From the NCBI GenBank assembly GCA_021771695.1, contig JAETON010000013.1, forward strand, positions 1 through 63,958: DNA of 63,958 nucleotides, written 5' to 3'. The first letter of the stretch is position 1, and the number at the start of each line of letters is the position of its first letter. The notes beneath the pieces are model-generated. The model had not been told where the DNA came from. It made no database searches and was given only the letters and a program-made list of their open reading frames with translations. The position numbers were made by a program, and so were the translations under genes. The DNA is from Lachnospiraceae bacterium. Its GTDB lineage: Bacteria > Bacillota > Clostridia > Lachnospirales > Lachnospiraceae. Shown one piece after another: positions 25,097-35,971 of the stretch.

Positions 25097-26890
25097 CTAA
25101 TTTTTCTGCTGTTCAATTTTTTCTGCTAAATCATTCAAATATACCCATCGATCCATTTTCTCTTCCAATTGTTGTTCCAACTGTTCTTTTTCTTCTGATA
25201 TTTCAGTCAATTTAGAATATTGACTGGCATACTCAATCATTTGCTGATCTAATTTTTCTATCTTTTCTTCCAGTTTGGCAATATCATCATCAATCGTACA
25301 ATATTCCTGTTGTTCTTTATAGGTAAACTTCAATTTCTGCTGATGGTTTTTCTGAAATTTTTTCCCTTTATTCTCTTTTACAACATTTTTGAATTTTACT
25401 TCTGTTATCTTTTTACTGCTCTTTTCCAAATAATCTGTATAGCCGCCTTCATATTGTGTTAATCTTCCATTTTCTTCAAATGCAAAAATACGATTCACAA
25501 TACGGTCAAGAAAATAACGGTCATGGGAAACCGTAATTACGATTCCTTGAAATGTATCTAAATAGTCTTCTAATATCGTTAATGTTGCAATATCCAAATC
25601 ATTGGTTGGTTCATCCAAAATCAAAACATTTGGTGCTTCCATCAGCACCCGTAATAAATACAGCCTGCGTTTCTCCCCTCCAGATAGTTTGCTCAATGGT
25701 GTATACTGCAACTTAGGCGGGAACAAAAATCTTTCCAGCATTTGGGATGCACTTGCTTTTCCCCGCACTGTTTCAATATACTCTGCTGCATCACGGATAT
25801 AATCAATCACCCGTATATCTTCTTCCATCTTTACATTCTCTTGGGCAAAATATCCTATTTTCACTGTATCTCCAATAATAATCTGCCCTTGATCTGGAAA
25901 AACAATTCCCATTATCATTTTCATTAATGTGGACTTTCCACATCCGTTAGGTCCAATAAATCCCAAACGGTCATCCCTCAAAATAATGTAAGAAAAATCC
26001 TGAATCAAATGCTTTCCTTCATACTCTTTGGAAACATTTTTGATTTCAATCGTTTTCTTTCCCAAACGGCTGCTGACAGAATCAATTTCTACTTTTTGCT
26101 GGATTTCTGGTCCTTTCGCATTTTTCAACGCTTCAAATCGATCCTTCCGTGCTTTTTGTCTAGTTCCACGTGCCTTAATTCCCTGCTTCATCCATTCCAT
26201 CTCAACACGCAGCAAACTTTTGCGTTTACGCTCTGCAGCCTGCTCCATTTCTTCTCTTTGCAGTTTTTGTTCCACAAATCCAGAGTACCCTGCCTGATAT
26301 TCATAAAGCTTTCCTTTATCAATCTCTATAATCTTGTTTGTTACCCGGTCAAGAAAATAACGGTCATGAGTTACCATAATCAACACGCCTCGGAATTGCT
26401 TTAAGTATGTTTCCAGCCATAAAACCATATCATTATCTAAATGGTTCGTTGGTTCATCCAACACAAGAACTTCTGCCGGGTCAACTAATGTCCTTGCAAG
26501 TGCGATCCTTTTTCTCTGACCTCCGGATAGAAATTCCGGTCTTTCATCAAATGAATAAATTCCAAGCTTTGTAAGAATCGTTTTCGCTTCACTCTCTGTT
26601 TTCCGGTCTTGATGCTCTTTACCATTCATAACATACTCAAGAATCGTCGAATCCTTAGGAAATTCCGGATTCTGTGGTAAATACGACACGCGGATTCCAT
26701 TTCCGCAAATAACTTCTCCAGAATCCGGTTCCTCTATTCCTGCAATAATTTTTAATAATGTAGTCTTTCCCGTTCCATTCACACCGATAATACCTATCTT
26801 TTCACCTTGATGAATACCAAAGGACACATTATCAAAAATTATCTTTTCACCATATATTTTATTGATCTGTTCAATGTTTAAAATGTTCAT
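25097..26890 (-). CDS. ABC-F family ATPase (Uup-like)
   Basis: This 597-residue soluble protein has two ABC domains and no membrane helices. Domain 1 (about 1-230): Walker A GVNGTGKTT and signature LSGGQRKR. The linker (about 230-300) is basic and helical. Domain 2 (about 300-500): Walker A GPNGCGKST and signature LSGGEKRR. A C-terminal coiled coil of about 70 residues with a Lys-rich lead resembles Uup. ABC-F proteins act on the ribosome. The Uup branch is a better fit than antibiotic-resistance ABC-Fs, but this was not tested by phylogeny. Confidence 0.9.
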   Translation of the reverse strand: MNILNIEQINKIYGEKIIFDNVSFGIHQGEKIGIIGVNGTGKTTLLKIIAGIEEPDSGEVICGNGIRVSYLPQNPEFPKDSTILEYVMNGKEHQDRKTESEAKTILTKLGIYSFDERPEFLSGGQRKRIALARTLVDPAEVLVLDEPTNHLDNDMVLWLETYLKQFRGVLIMVTHDRYFLDRVTNKIIEIDKGKLYEYQAGYSGFVEQKLQREEMEQAAERKRKSLLRVEMEWMKQGIKARGTRQKARKDRFEALKNAKGPEIQQKVEIDSVSSRLGKKTIEIKNVSKEYEGKHLIQDFSYIILRDDRLGFIGPNGCGKSTLMKMIMGIVFPDQGQIIIGDTVKIGYFAQENVKMEEDIRVIDYIRDAAEYIETVRGKASASQMLERFLFPPKLQYTPLSKLSGGEKRRLYLLRVLMEAPNVLILDEPTNDLDIATLTILEDYLDTFQGIVITVSHDRYFLDRIVNRIFAFEENGRLTQYEGGYTDYLEKSSKKITEVKFKNVVKENKGKKFQKNHQQKLKFTYKEQQEYCTIDDDIAKLEEKIEKLDQQMIEYASQYSKLTEISEEKEQLEQQLEEKMDRWVYLNDLAEKIEQQKN

Positions 26891-26998
26891 TTATCTGCTC
26901 CCGACATCCATTTAAATTTATCATGTCGATTATATGGATGTTCAATATCATCTGCATTATATCATCAGTATATATTATTTACAACGCCAAATCAAAAA

Positions 26999-27031
26999 CA
27001 GAACGCTTACTTTTTTTAAATAAACGTTCTG
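26999..27031 (-). terminator. Terminator after trxA
   Basis: CAGAACG / CGTTCTG with a 19-nt loop, followed on the minus strand by TTTTTG. Confidence 0.8.
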
Positions 27032-27039
27032 CTTTTTCT

Positions 27040-27357
27040 CTATTTTACTTTATCAATTGCCTGTACTAAGACTTCCTTCGGAACACCTCCGATTATTTTA
27101 TCAACTACTGTTCCATTCTTAAAAATCAAAAAAGTAGGAACGGACATAATGCTGTATTGCGCAGCAAGCTCACTATCTTGATCTATATCTACTTTTCCAA
27201 CTTTAGCTGTTCCTTCATATTCCTTGGCAATTTCTTCCACAACAGGTCCCATCATCTTACATGGACCACACCATGTTGCAAACATATCAACCAATACTGG
27301 AACTTCCGCATTTAAGACTTCTTCTTCAAAATTTTCTTTCGTAAATGTATACTCCAT
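27040..27357 (-). CDS. trxA: Thioredoxin
   Basis: This 105-residue canonical thioredoxin has the redox motif WCGPCK at residues 29-34, the cis-proline in SVPTFLIF and the GGVPKEVL ending. It reduces protein disulfides. AGGAGATG precedes the ATG. The leader of about 140 nt contains a possible small reading frame at 27369-27497. Confidence 0.97.
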   Translation of the reverse strand: MEYTFTKENFEEEVLNAEVPVLVDMFATWCGPCKMMGPVVEEIAKEYEGTAKVGKVDIDQDSELAAQYSIMSVPTFLIFKNGTVVDKIIGGVPKEVLVQAIDKVK

Positions 27358-27368
27358 AACTTCATCTC

Positions 27369-27497
27369 CTATTCTTTACTGCATAAACACCGTTTAGCTT
27401 CATCAAGCGATGTAAGAAATCTGCAAACCCATTTGTATATACACTGATGCTGATAAAGAAATAAATGGATGTTTCTTTGACATTTTCCTAATTTCAT
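27369..27497 (-). CDS. Possible 42-residue small protein in the trxA leader
   Basis: An ATG-to-TAG frame of 42 codons whose stop codon merges with the trxA ribosome-binding site (TAGGAG). The peptide has five cysteines, at positions 6, 19, 25, 37 and 39, and several aromatic residues. A promoter-like TTGCAT-18-TAAGAT lies just before it, which would put the transcription start close to the ATG. No strong Shine-Dalgarno is visible and I recognise no family. It may be a leader peptide or chance. Confidence 0.3.
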   Translation of the reverse strand: MKLGKCQRNIHLFLYQHQCIYKWVCRFLTSLDEAKRCLCSKE

Positions 27498-27542
27498 AAT
27501 TATCTTACCACTTTTTCTTTATAATATGCAATCGTTTTAAAA

Positions 27543-28181
27543 TCAATGACGATATGCTGTTAATCTGCAAATTGGATTTCCTTTTGCTGAAAATTTTTCT
27601 TCATATTCTGTCATCACATTTCCTTCATTATATTCACTGTGATGCAGATCATAAGTATAGTTTTCTAAAATCCATCCTGCTTCTTTCACTTGCTCCAAAG
27701 AAAAATCAAATAATTCTCTATTATCTGTTTTAAATATCACACGTCCATCTGATTTTAAAATATGCTGGTATCTCTCAAAAAAACGAGCCGATGTCAAACG
27801 TCTTTTCGCATGGCGGTCTTTCGGCCATGGATCTGAGAAATTCAAATAAATCCGGCTGACTTCCTGTTCATCAAAAATATCTTGAATATTTTCTGCATCC
27901 ATCCGTATCAGCCTTAAATTATTCCCTTCAAAGTCCTCCGTCTTTTCCACTGCTCTTACTAAAACACTGGAATATTTTTCAATTCCGATATAATTAATCT
28001 TTGGATTTCTTTTTGCCATTTCAAGAATGAATTTTCCTTTTCCCATTCCAACCTCAATATGAATTGGATGATGATTGCCGAATTCCCCGCTCCAATGTCC
28101 TTTCAATCTCTCAGGTTCTTGAATTGAAAAGGGACTTTCGATAATCATTTCTCTTGCTCCAGGTACATTTCTTAAACGCAT
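27543..28181 (-). CDS. trmB: tRNA (guanine-46-N7)-methyltransferase
   Basis: This 212-residue Rossmann methyltransferase makes m7G46 in tRNA. Motifs are HIEVGMGKGKFI (SAM loop, about residue 40), NYIGIEKYS, LIRMDAENI and the TrmB signature NFSDPWPKDRHAKRRL near residue 115, with the late LTAYRH. The product length is normal. It diverges from the CYTH gene. Confidence 0.95.
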   Translation of the reverse strand: MRLRNVPGAREMIIESPFSIQEPERLKGHWSGEFGNHHPIHIEVGMGKGKFILEMAKRNPKINYIGIEKYSSVLVRAVEKTEDFEGNNLRLIRMDAENIQDIFDEQEVSRIYLNFSDPWPKDRHAKRRLTSARFFERYQHILKSDGRVIFKTDNRELFDFSLEQVKEAGWILENYTYDLHHSEYNEGNVMTEYEEKFSAKGNPICRLTAYRH

Positions 28182-28277
28182 ATGTACTTCTCCTCATTTC
28201 TTGTTTTTTCTCTAATCTTTGTTGATTATATCACAGTCCATGGTTATAATAAAGAAAAAGAAATGGAGGGAATGCCC

Positions 28278-28721
28278 ATGGAAATCGAACGTAAATTTAT
28301 TGTCCACAACTTACCGGAAAATCTGGAAAGTTATCCACGCTCAGAAATTGAACAGGGTTATTTATGCATGGATCCAGTCATCCGCATCCGTCGCATGAAC
28401 AAATTATATTTTCTGACATTTAAATCTAGAGGACTTCTGTCACGTACAGAATCAGAATTTCCCCTAGATAAAAAAGCCTATGAGCATCTACTGCCCAAAA
28501 CTGATGGCATTCTCATCCAGAAAACCCGCTATAAAATTCCAACAGACAATGGCTACTTAATTGAACTGGATGTTTTCCATGGAGAACACGAAGGTCTTAT
28601 CATGGCGGAAGTCGAGTTTCCTAGTGAAGAAGCTGCTTTAGATTATGAAGGACCGGAATGGTTTGATGATGAAGTAACCTTTGATTCCAGATATATGAAT
28701 AATAATTTGGCAAATAGATAG
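28278..28721 (+). CDS. CYTH domain protein (triphosphate tunnel enzyme)
   Basis: This 147-residue protein starts with the hallmark MEIERKFIV (the ExExK motif lining the tunnel) and continues with alternating charged strands: RIRRMNKLYFLTFKSRG, ELDVFHGEHEGLIMAEVEF and WFDDEVTFDSRYMNNNLA. CYTH enzymes hydrolyse triphosphates such as inorganic tripolyphosphate or ThTP. The start at 28278 is preferred to 28182 because GGAGGG precedes it and the motif lies at the N-terminus. Confidence 0.9.
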   Translation: MEIERKFIVHNLPENLESYPRSEIEQGYLCMDPVIRIRRMNKLYFLTFKSRGLLSRTESEFPLDKKAYEHLLPKTDGILIQKTRYKIPTDNGYLIELDVFHGEHEGLIMAEVEFPSEEAALDYEGPEWFDDEVTFDSRYMNNNLANR

Positions 28722-28804
28722 ATAAAACTCCAAATTAATAAACATAACACTCACCTTATAATCTATTGATCGATTTTGAGAAGACTTATATGTCTTCAAG
28801 ACGA

Positions 28805-28868
28805 AAATATACCCCGCAAAATCAATCTGCACAAGCGTAGCGCACAAGCCGTTTTGCGGGGTATATTT
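28805..28868 (-). terminator. Large 3'-UTR hairpin after atpC (element A1)
   Basis: A perfect 17-bp inverted repeat (AAATATACCCCGCAAAA at 28805-28821, its complement at 28852-28868) encloses a 30-nt loop. On the minus strand the loop starts CGGCTT and ends TGCAGATTGA. It begins 13 nt after the atpC stop and ends in a U-rich tract, so it probably terminates the atp operon. The loop ends are shared with the hairpin at 42472-42532. A small perfect hairpin (GAAGAC/GTCTTC) follows at 28780-28797. Confidence 0.75.
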
Positions 28869-28880
28869 GAAGTCCTATCT

Positions 28881-29285
28881 TTACTTTGAAATTTTTTCTC
28901 TTATTAATGCTCTTTTTAGTGCCAGTTCTGCCCTTGCAGTATCTATATCAGCTTTCTTTGCTGCCAGCCTTTTCTTAGCCCGTTCTTTTGCCTTTTGTGT
29001 ACGTTCTAAGTCAATTTCTTCCGGCCATTCTGCGACTTCTGCAAGAATGCTCATAGAATCTCCCGTGATTTCCAAAAATCCTTTCATCAATGCGGCTTCT
29101 TTTTTTGTTCCGTCGATTTCTGTGATTGTAAGAATTCCCGGTGCTGCAATCATTGTCATTGGAATATGTTTGGGATAGATTCCTATTTCACCTTCTGTAG
29201 TCGTCAATTCTACCATTCTTACATCCCCATCGTAAAAGATACGCTCTGGTGTTGTCACCTCTAATCTCATTACATTGTCAGCCAT
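28881..29285 (-). CDS. atpC: F-type ATP synthase epsilon subunit
   Basis: This 134-residue epsilon subunit has an N-terminal beta sandwich (MRLEVTTPERIFYDGDV, GEIGIYPKHIPM) and a C-terminal helical hairpin rich in Lys, Ala and Glu (about 90-134). It links the rotor to the catalytic head and can inhibit ATP hydrolysis. It is the last gene of the atp operon, 8 bp after atpD. Confidence 0.96.
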   Translation of the reverse strand: MADNVMRLEVTTPERIFYDGDVRMVELTTTEGEIGIYPKHIPMTMIAAPGILTITEIDGTKKEAALMKGFLEITGDSMSILAEVAEWPEEIDLERTQKAKERAKKRLAAKKADIDTARAELALKRALIREKISK

Positions 29286-29293
29286 GCCATCAC

Positions 29294-30712
<1,419 letters not shown>

Positions 30713-31573
30713 TTACTTTAGTGCTTCTGCTCCTGAAATAATTTCTGTCAATTCTTGAGTAATTGCACCTTGTCTTGCGCGGTTATATGCAAGCTCCAAG
30801 GTAGAAATCATTTCTTCTGCATTACTGGTTGCAGCGTCCATTGCCTGCATTCTCGCACCGTTCTCACTGGCAACAGATGTTACCAATGCACCATAAATCA
30901 TACTGCAGATATATTTCGGAATCAGCATTGTTAAAGCTTCTTCCGGTTCCGGTTCAAAATTCATCATCAATTTATCCTCTTTCGATTCCTCCATTGATGC
31001 TTCATCAATTTCCACCGGAAGCAGTTTTATTAATTTTGGTTCATGGACAACTGTATTTTTAAAATCTGTATATGCCAGATATATTTCTCCGATTTCTCCA
31101 TCTTCAAAAGCCTTTAAAACTTTCTCTCCAAGTTTTCTGGCATCTTCATATTCCGGTTCATTAATAATTTCTGAATCATCAGAAACCATCTCATATCCTC
31201 GATGAGCAAGAACTTCCATAGCTTTATGTCCCACACCGTAAATCACAATATCCTCTTTGGATAATCCGCAGTCACGAATCATTTTCACAATATTGTTATT
31301 ATATCCTCCTGCAAGTCCTCGATTTGAAGATATTGTGATAATCCCTTTTTTTGTAGAGGCATTCGGTTTTAAATACGGATGGTCAATATTTCCTGCCATT
31401 GCAAGAATTGAAGTTACCGTATGGTACATTTTATTAAAATAAGCTTTTGATTCCTCTGCACGCTGCCTTGCATGCTGCAGTTTTACCGTAGAAACCAGTT
31501 TCATTGCTTTGGTGATTTGTCCGGTACTCTCAATGCTGGCTTTTCGTCTTTTTATATCAATCATTGATGCCAT
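30713..31573 (-). CDS. atpG: F-type ATP synthase gamma subunit
   Basis: This 286-residue rotor shaft subunit has the N-terminal coiled coil (IDIKRRKASIESTGQITKAM), SNRGLAGGYN in the central domain and the C-terminal coiled coil with MDAATSNAEEMI and YNRARQGAITQELTEI. It couples ring rotation to catalysis. The gene is normal in length and position. Confidence 0.97.
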   Translation of the reverse strand: MASMIDIKRRKASIESTGQITKAMKLVSTVKLQHARQRAEESKAYFNKMYHTVTSILAMAGNIDHPYLKPNASTKKGIITISSNRGLAGGYNNNIVKMIRDCGLSKEDIVIYGVGHKAMEVLAHRGYEMVSDDSEIINEPEYEDARKLGEKVLKAFEDGEIGEIYLAYTDFKNTVVHEPKLIKLLPVEIDEASMEESKEDKLMMNFEPEPEEALTMLIPKYICSMIYGALVTSVASENGARMQAMDAATSNAEEMISTLELAYNRARQGAITQELTEIISGAEALK

Positions 31574-31584
31574 GACGATTCACC

Positions 31585-33093
31585 TTACTTTCTAAAAGAG
31601 TCTTTGCACTCATTAATTGCCTGGATCAGTTTTTCTTCTGTCTCCTCATTCATCACTTTTGTATCAGAAATTGATTGGAAAATCTCCGGATATTTTGTAT
31701 CGATCAATTCAAACAGTTCTTTCTGAAAATCTAGTATCCAATCTACATCCAAATCCAGCAGATATTTCTTCACTGCTGCATAGATAATAACTACCTGCTT
31801 TTCTACAGCAAGCGGCTGATACTGCGGCTGTTTTAATACTTCTCTGATTCTTTCACCCTGTGCCAAACGCTCTTTTGTATCTGCATCCAGCTCAGATCCA
31901 AACTGTGCAAATGCTGCCAATTCACGATACTGTGCCAAATCTGTACGAATCGGACCCGCAATGCTCTTCATCGCCTTAATCTGTGCAGAACCTCCAACAC
32001 GAGATACAGAAAGACCTGCATTAATCGCCGGACGGAAACCTGCATTAAACATTTCTGTTTCCAAATATATCTGACCATCTGTAATAGAAATCACATTGGT
32101 AGGAATATAAGCAGATACATCGCCTGCCTGTGTTTCAATAATCGGCAGTGCTGTCAAAGAACCGCCTCCCAATTCATCGGACAAACGTGCTGCACGTTCC
32201 AGCAGTCTGGAATGAAGATAGAATACATCTCCCGGATAAGCTTCACGTCCAGGCGGTCTTCTAAGCAGCAAAGAAAGTGTTCGATAAGCAGTTGCATGTT
32301 TACTTAAATCATCGTAAACAATCAGTACATCTTCTCCATTTTCCATCCATTCTTCACCAATTGCACATCCTGCATATGGTGCAATATATTGTAATGGTGC
32401 CAGCTCACTGGCAGTAGAAGCTACAACGGTTGTATAATCCATTGCACCAAATTCATCTAAAGTTTTCACAATATTTGCAACTGTTGAAGCCTTCTGTCCA
32501 ATTGCTACATAAATACAATGAACTCCTTGCCCTTTTTGATTGATAATTGTATCAATGGCAATGGCAGTCTTTCCTGTCTGACGGTCACCGATAATCAATT
32601 CACGCTGTCCACGTCCAATTGGTACCATTGCATCAATGGCTTTAATTCCCGTCTGAATCGGAGTATCTACAGATTTTCTTGAAATAACTCCGGAAGCTAC
32701 TCTTTCAATTGGGCGGTACTTTTTGGTTTCAATTGGTCCTTTGTTATCAATCGGCTGTCCCAAGGCGTTAACTACACGTCCTGTCATCGCATCTCCAACC
32801 GGAACTTCTACTACACGTCCCGTTGTTTTTACAATATCGCCTTCATTAATATTCTTCTGGTTTCCCAGAAGTACCGCACCAACATTATCTTCTTCCAGAT
32901 TCAGCACCATACCGAATACGCCTCCCGGGAATTCCAAAAGTTCCCCCTGCATAGCTTTATTTAAGCCATGAATTCTGGCAATTCCGTCAGCAACCTGGAT
33001 TACCGTTCCAATATCAGAGGTTTCAAGCTTTGTTGAATATTGTTGAATCTGCTCTTTAATGACAGAGCTGATTTCTTCTGGTCTTAAATTCAT
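31585..33093 (-). CDS. atpA: F-type ATP synthase alpha subunit
   Basis: This 502-residue non-catalytic nucleotide-binding subunit has Walker [12 protein letters not shown] near residue 170, [12 protein letters not shown] and the family signature [17 protein letters not shown]. It starts [16 protein letters not shown], the segment that contacts delta. Eleven bases separate it from atpG. Confidence 0.98.
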   Translation of the reverse strand: MNLRPEEISSVIKEQIQQYSTKLETSDIGTVIQVADGIARIHGLNKAMQGELLEFPGGVFGMVLNLEEDNVGAVLLGNQKNINEGDIVKTTGRVVEVPVGDAMTGRVVNALGQPIDNKGPIETKKYRPIERVASGVISRKSVDTPIQTGIKAIDAMVPIGRGQRELIIGDRQTGKTAIAIDTIINQKGQGVHCIYVAIGQKASTVANIVKTLDEFGAMDYTTVVASTASELAPLQYIAPYAGCAIGEEWMENGEDVLIVYDDLSKHATAYRTLSLLLRRPPGREAYPGDVFYLHSRLLERAARLSDELGGGSLTALPIIETQAGDVSAYIPTNVISITDGQIYLETEMFNAGFRPAINAGLSVSRVGGSAQIKAMKSIAGPIRTDLAQYRELAAFAQFGSELDADTKERLAQGERIREVLKQPQYQPLAVEKQVVIIYAAVKKYLLDLDVDWILDFQKELFELIDTKYPEIFQSISDTKVMNEETEEKLIQAINECKDSFRK

Positions 33094-33114
33094 GGGGCTT
33101 ATCTTCCTCCTGTT

Positions 33115-33660
33115 CTAAAGTTGTATCTGTGATAAATGTTTTCCCATTGTCGTAAGTTTTGTACGAATAGAGTTGTCCACAACCCGGTCATCCATACAAA
33201 GAATTAATCCGCCAATGATTTCTTCATCTATCTCATAAATAATTTCCAGCTCTTTATAACTGGTAAGTGAAAGAACTTTTTTCTTAATCTTATCTTTTTG
33301 TTCTTCCGATAAAGGCATTGCTGAAGTTACTTGAAGGGTTCCAATTCCCTGCAGCTTTTTCATCTGTTCTATCATGTAATCAAAAATTCCATTGATTTCC
33401 TGATAACGGCCTTTCTTAATGATAATCATAAGAAACCCTGTCATATCGTCTGATACTTTGCCCTTTAGGATATTCTCCACAATCTTCATCTTTTCATCTT
33501 TCGTAATCTGCGGGTGATGCAAAAAACGAATCAAATCCGTATTGGTGTCAAATATTTCTTTGACCGCCTTTACTTCTTCCATTGCTTCTGCAAGACGCTT
33601 TTTCTCCGTCTGCAACGATACATAAGCATCCCCATAGATTTTGCTTACTCTTGAAGCCAT
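33115..33660 (-). CDS. atpH: F-type ATP synthase delta subunit
   Basis: This 181-residue peripheral stalk subunit has an N-terminal helical domain that caps alpha (about 1-105) and a C-terminal domain with IGGLILCMDDRVVDNSIRTKL (family signature). The start overlaps the atpF end by 16 bp, which fits coupled translation of the stalk subunits. Confidence 0.95.
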   Translation of the reverse strand: MASRVSKIYGDAYVSLQTEKKRLAEAMEEVKAVKEIFDTNTDLIRFLHHPQITKDEKMKIVENILKGKVSDDMTGFLMIIIKKGRYQEINGIFDYMIEQMKKLQGIGTLQVTSAMPLSEEQKDKIKKKVLSLTSYKELEIIYEIDEEIIGGLILCMDDRVVDNSIRTKLTTMGKHLSQIQL

Positions 33661-34166
33661 GTTTTATCACCCATTTCCTGTAAGGTCTGATCAACCAGTT
33701 CATTTTGTTCTTTGGCATCAATCTGGCTGGCAATCATCTTTCCTGCCATCAATACCGCCACTTGAATCATTTCCTGTTTCATCTGATCTTTGACCTTGGC
33801 TTTTTGAAGTTCGACTTCATGATTGGCACCAGAAATAATTCTTGCGGCTTCTTCTTTTGCTTCTGCCACAATATTTTCTTCCCGTTTTAACGCCTTTTTT
33901 CTGGCCTGTGCCAAAATTTCGTCAGCTTCTTTTTCTACATTTTTTAATTTCTCATCATATTCAGCTTTCAATTTCGCAGCTTCTGCATTGTCTGCCTCTG
34001 CTTGGTCCAACTGACCTGCAATTTTATTTTTACGATCTTCCAACATTTTGCGGACCGGTTCAAACAAAATATAAGAAAGCAGTGCAAACATAATAAATAC
34101 TGCAATTGCCTGAAAAATCACATCAAAGCCAAGCTGAATATCTAATCCAAATATTCTTCCGTCCAC
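33645..34166 (-). CDS. atpF: F-type ATP synthase b subunit
   Basis: This 173-residue stalk protein has one membrane helix (about 12-32) followed by a long charged coiled coil rich in Ala, Glu and Lys. A single b gene is present, so the stalk should be a b2 homodimer. The arginine in the VRKMLEDRKNKI segment is family-typical. Confidence 0.95.
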   Translation of the reverse strand: MDGRIFGLDIQLGFDVIFQAIAVFIMFALLSYILFEPVRKMLEDRKNKIAGQLDQAEADNAEAAKLKAEYDEKLKNVEKEADEILAQARKKALKREENIVAEAKEEAARIISGANHEVELQKAKVKDQMKQEMIQVAVLMAGKMIASQIDAKEQNELVDQTLQEMGDKTWLQE

Positions 34167-34193
34167 GCCTTGGCCTCCCTTCGGCTTATCTTT

Positions 34194-34469
<276 letters not shown>

Positions 34470-34497
34470 CTAATAATATGTTTCTTAAAATTCTGTT

Positions 34498-35226
34498 TTA
34501 AGCTTCCCTTTTATCCGTAATAAATGTCATCGTCAGCATCGCAAATACAAATGTCTGAATTGCTCCTGAGAACAAATCAAAATACATGTGCAGAAAGGCT
34601 GGAATTCCCAGTTTTGCAAAAACCGGCAGTAAACCATACCAAAGTGCCATCATAATCGTACCTGCCATAATGTTTCCAAACAAACGAAGTGACATAGAAA
34701 GTGGTGTCGCAAACTCTCCAATTAAGTTAATTGGGAACAAAATAGGAAGCGGTTTGAACAAATCTATAAATACATTTAATTTGCTTGTTTTAAATGCACT
34801 ATATTGAATTAAGACAAATGTAATCAATGCCAGTGCTAAAGTTGTTCCATAATCCGCTGTCGGCGGACGAAGTCCAAACAAACCAGAAGTATTACTGATA
34901 AAAATAAATATCATGATTGTTCCAATATAATTTACAAAAGGCCTCCAATGCCTTCCCATAGATCCCCAGACCAGACGATCCAGTGTCTCTACCAGCAATT
35001 CTACAAAATTCTGCACGCCTTCCGGCTTCTCGCTTCCTTTCATAATTTCCCGCCTTGCAAGTAATGCAAGAATCAAAATAAACACCATGACAATCAACGT
35101 AGTAACGTGGGTTGTCGTAATCCACACCTGATGTCCGAAAAACCTCAGCGGTATCAGCCCATGAACCATGAAGTCTACATCATTTCCTGATGCAGCAAGC
35201 ATCATGGGGGCTTTTGCAAGTCCCAT
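34498..35226 (-). CDS. atpB: F-type ATP synthase a subunit
   Basis: This 242-residue stator channel subunit has five to six membrane helices. The essential arginine lies in LSMSLRLFGNIMAG near residue 180, preceded by INLIGEFATP, which is typical of this family. It forms the ion half-channels against the c ring. GGAGG precedes the ATG at 35226. Confidence 0.95.
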   Translation of the reverse strand: MGLAKAPMMLAASGNDVDFMVHGLIPLRFFGHQVWITTTHVTTLIVMVFILILALLARREIMKGSEKPEGVQNFVELLVETLDRLVWGSMGRHWRPFVNYIGTIMIFIFISNTSGLFGLRPPTADYGTTLALALITFVLIQYSAFKTSKLNVFIDLFKPLPILFPINLIGEFATPLSMSLRLFGNIMAGTIMMALWYGLLPVFAKLGIPAFLHMYFDLFSGAIQTFVFAMLTMTFITDKREA

Positions 35227-35244
35227 AGCATAACCTCCTTTTTA

Positions 35245-35649
35245 TTATTTTTCTAAAATTCTTCTGGTAATATGCTGATGTATGAATCTTTGAAGAAATG
35301 CTGAGAATTTACTGCTTATCAGTCCAATAAAAATCCCCAAAAAGCAGACAAAACTCAACTTAATTCCGGGAATCAAAATCAGCAGCATGACGAAATAACG
35401 AATGACAGCACATTTCACCATATATCTGCCGGCCTGATGTGCATCCATTTCTACTGCCCGCTGAATACTAACCATCATATGGATCATCATTCCTATGGCA
35501 GCCAATACCCCGATCAGGGTACCAAGCAGATACAAGAAATCTCCTCTGGTTATTATCATGCCCAAAATTCCCGATACCACTCCACACAAGAGAATTCCAA
35601 TGACCAAATCCAAAAATGTCTCATCCAGCTGTCTCAATTTATCCCTCAT
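35245..35649 (-). CDS. atpI: ATP synthase subunit I-like membrane protein
   Basis: This 134-residue protein has four membrane helices (about 15-35, 40-60, 80-100, 105-125), as in AtpI-type proteins that assist c-ring assembly. Sequence conservation in this family is weak, so the call rests on topology and position right before atpB. The start at 35649 follows GGGAGG and overlaps the upstream gene by 11 bp. Confidence 0.7.
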   Translation of the reverse strand: MRDKLRQLDETFLDLVIGILLCGVVSGILGMIITRGDFLYLLGTLIGVLAAIGMMIHMMVSIQRAVEMDAHQAGRYMVKCAVIRYFVMLLILIPGIKLSFVCFLGIFIGLISSKFSAFLQRFIHQHITRRILEK

Positions 35650-35875
35650 CACTATCCTCCCTGCTGTCATCATTTATATATCGGCGGACCAATGAATAAA
35701 CACCCCGGATACCTCCCAAAACTCCCAAAATCAAAAACGGAAGAAATAAGTGGGTGGAAAACTTCCGATCAATCCATAACCCGATAAACATGCAAAGAAA
35801 TACAGATGTCAGCATGGTAATTCCCAACTGGGTAATTAATGAAAGCATACGGATAATTGGTCCATAATTCTTCAT
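35639..35875 (-). CDS. AtpZ-like small membrane protein
   Basis: This 78-residue protein has two membrane helices (about 10-32 and 42-60) and the GLWIDRKFSTHLFLPFLILGVLGG stretch typical of AtpZ/AtpI-like proteins at the head of atp operons. AtpZ has been linked to Mg2+ or Ca2+ supply or assembly. The start at 35875 is chosen for AAGGAGG upstream. It is the first gene of the operon. Confidence 0.78.
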   Translation of the reverse strand: MKNYGPIIRMLSLITQLGITMLTSVFLCMFIGLWIDRKFSTHLFLPFLILGVLGGIRGVYSLVRRYINDDSREDSDEG

Positions 35876-35915
35876 AATCAAACCTCCTTGCTGATGGTAC
35901 CCTCTATGCACTGCA

Positions 35916-35924
35916 ATTATAACA
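35916..35924 (-). promoter_or_regulatory. Extended -10 promoter of the atp operon
   Basis: Minus strand TGTTATAAT (TGn-TATAAT) about 41 nt before the atpZ-like ATG. The -35 (TGGTGA at 17 nt) is weak, as expected for extended -10 promoters. Confidence 0.6.
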
Positions 35925-35971
35925 TTTTTATCCAAATATCACCACCTTATTTTTATTTTTTCATGGATTAT

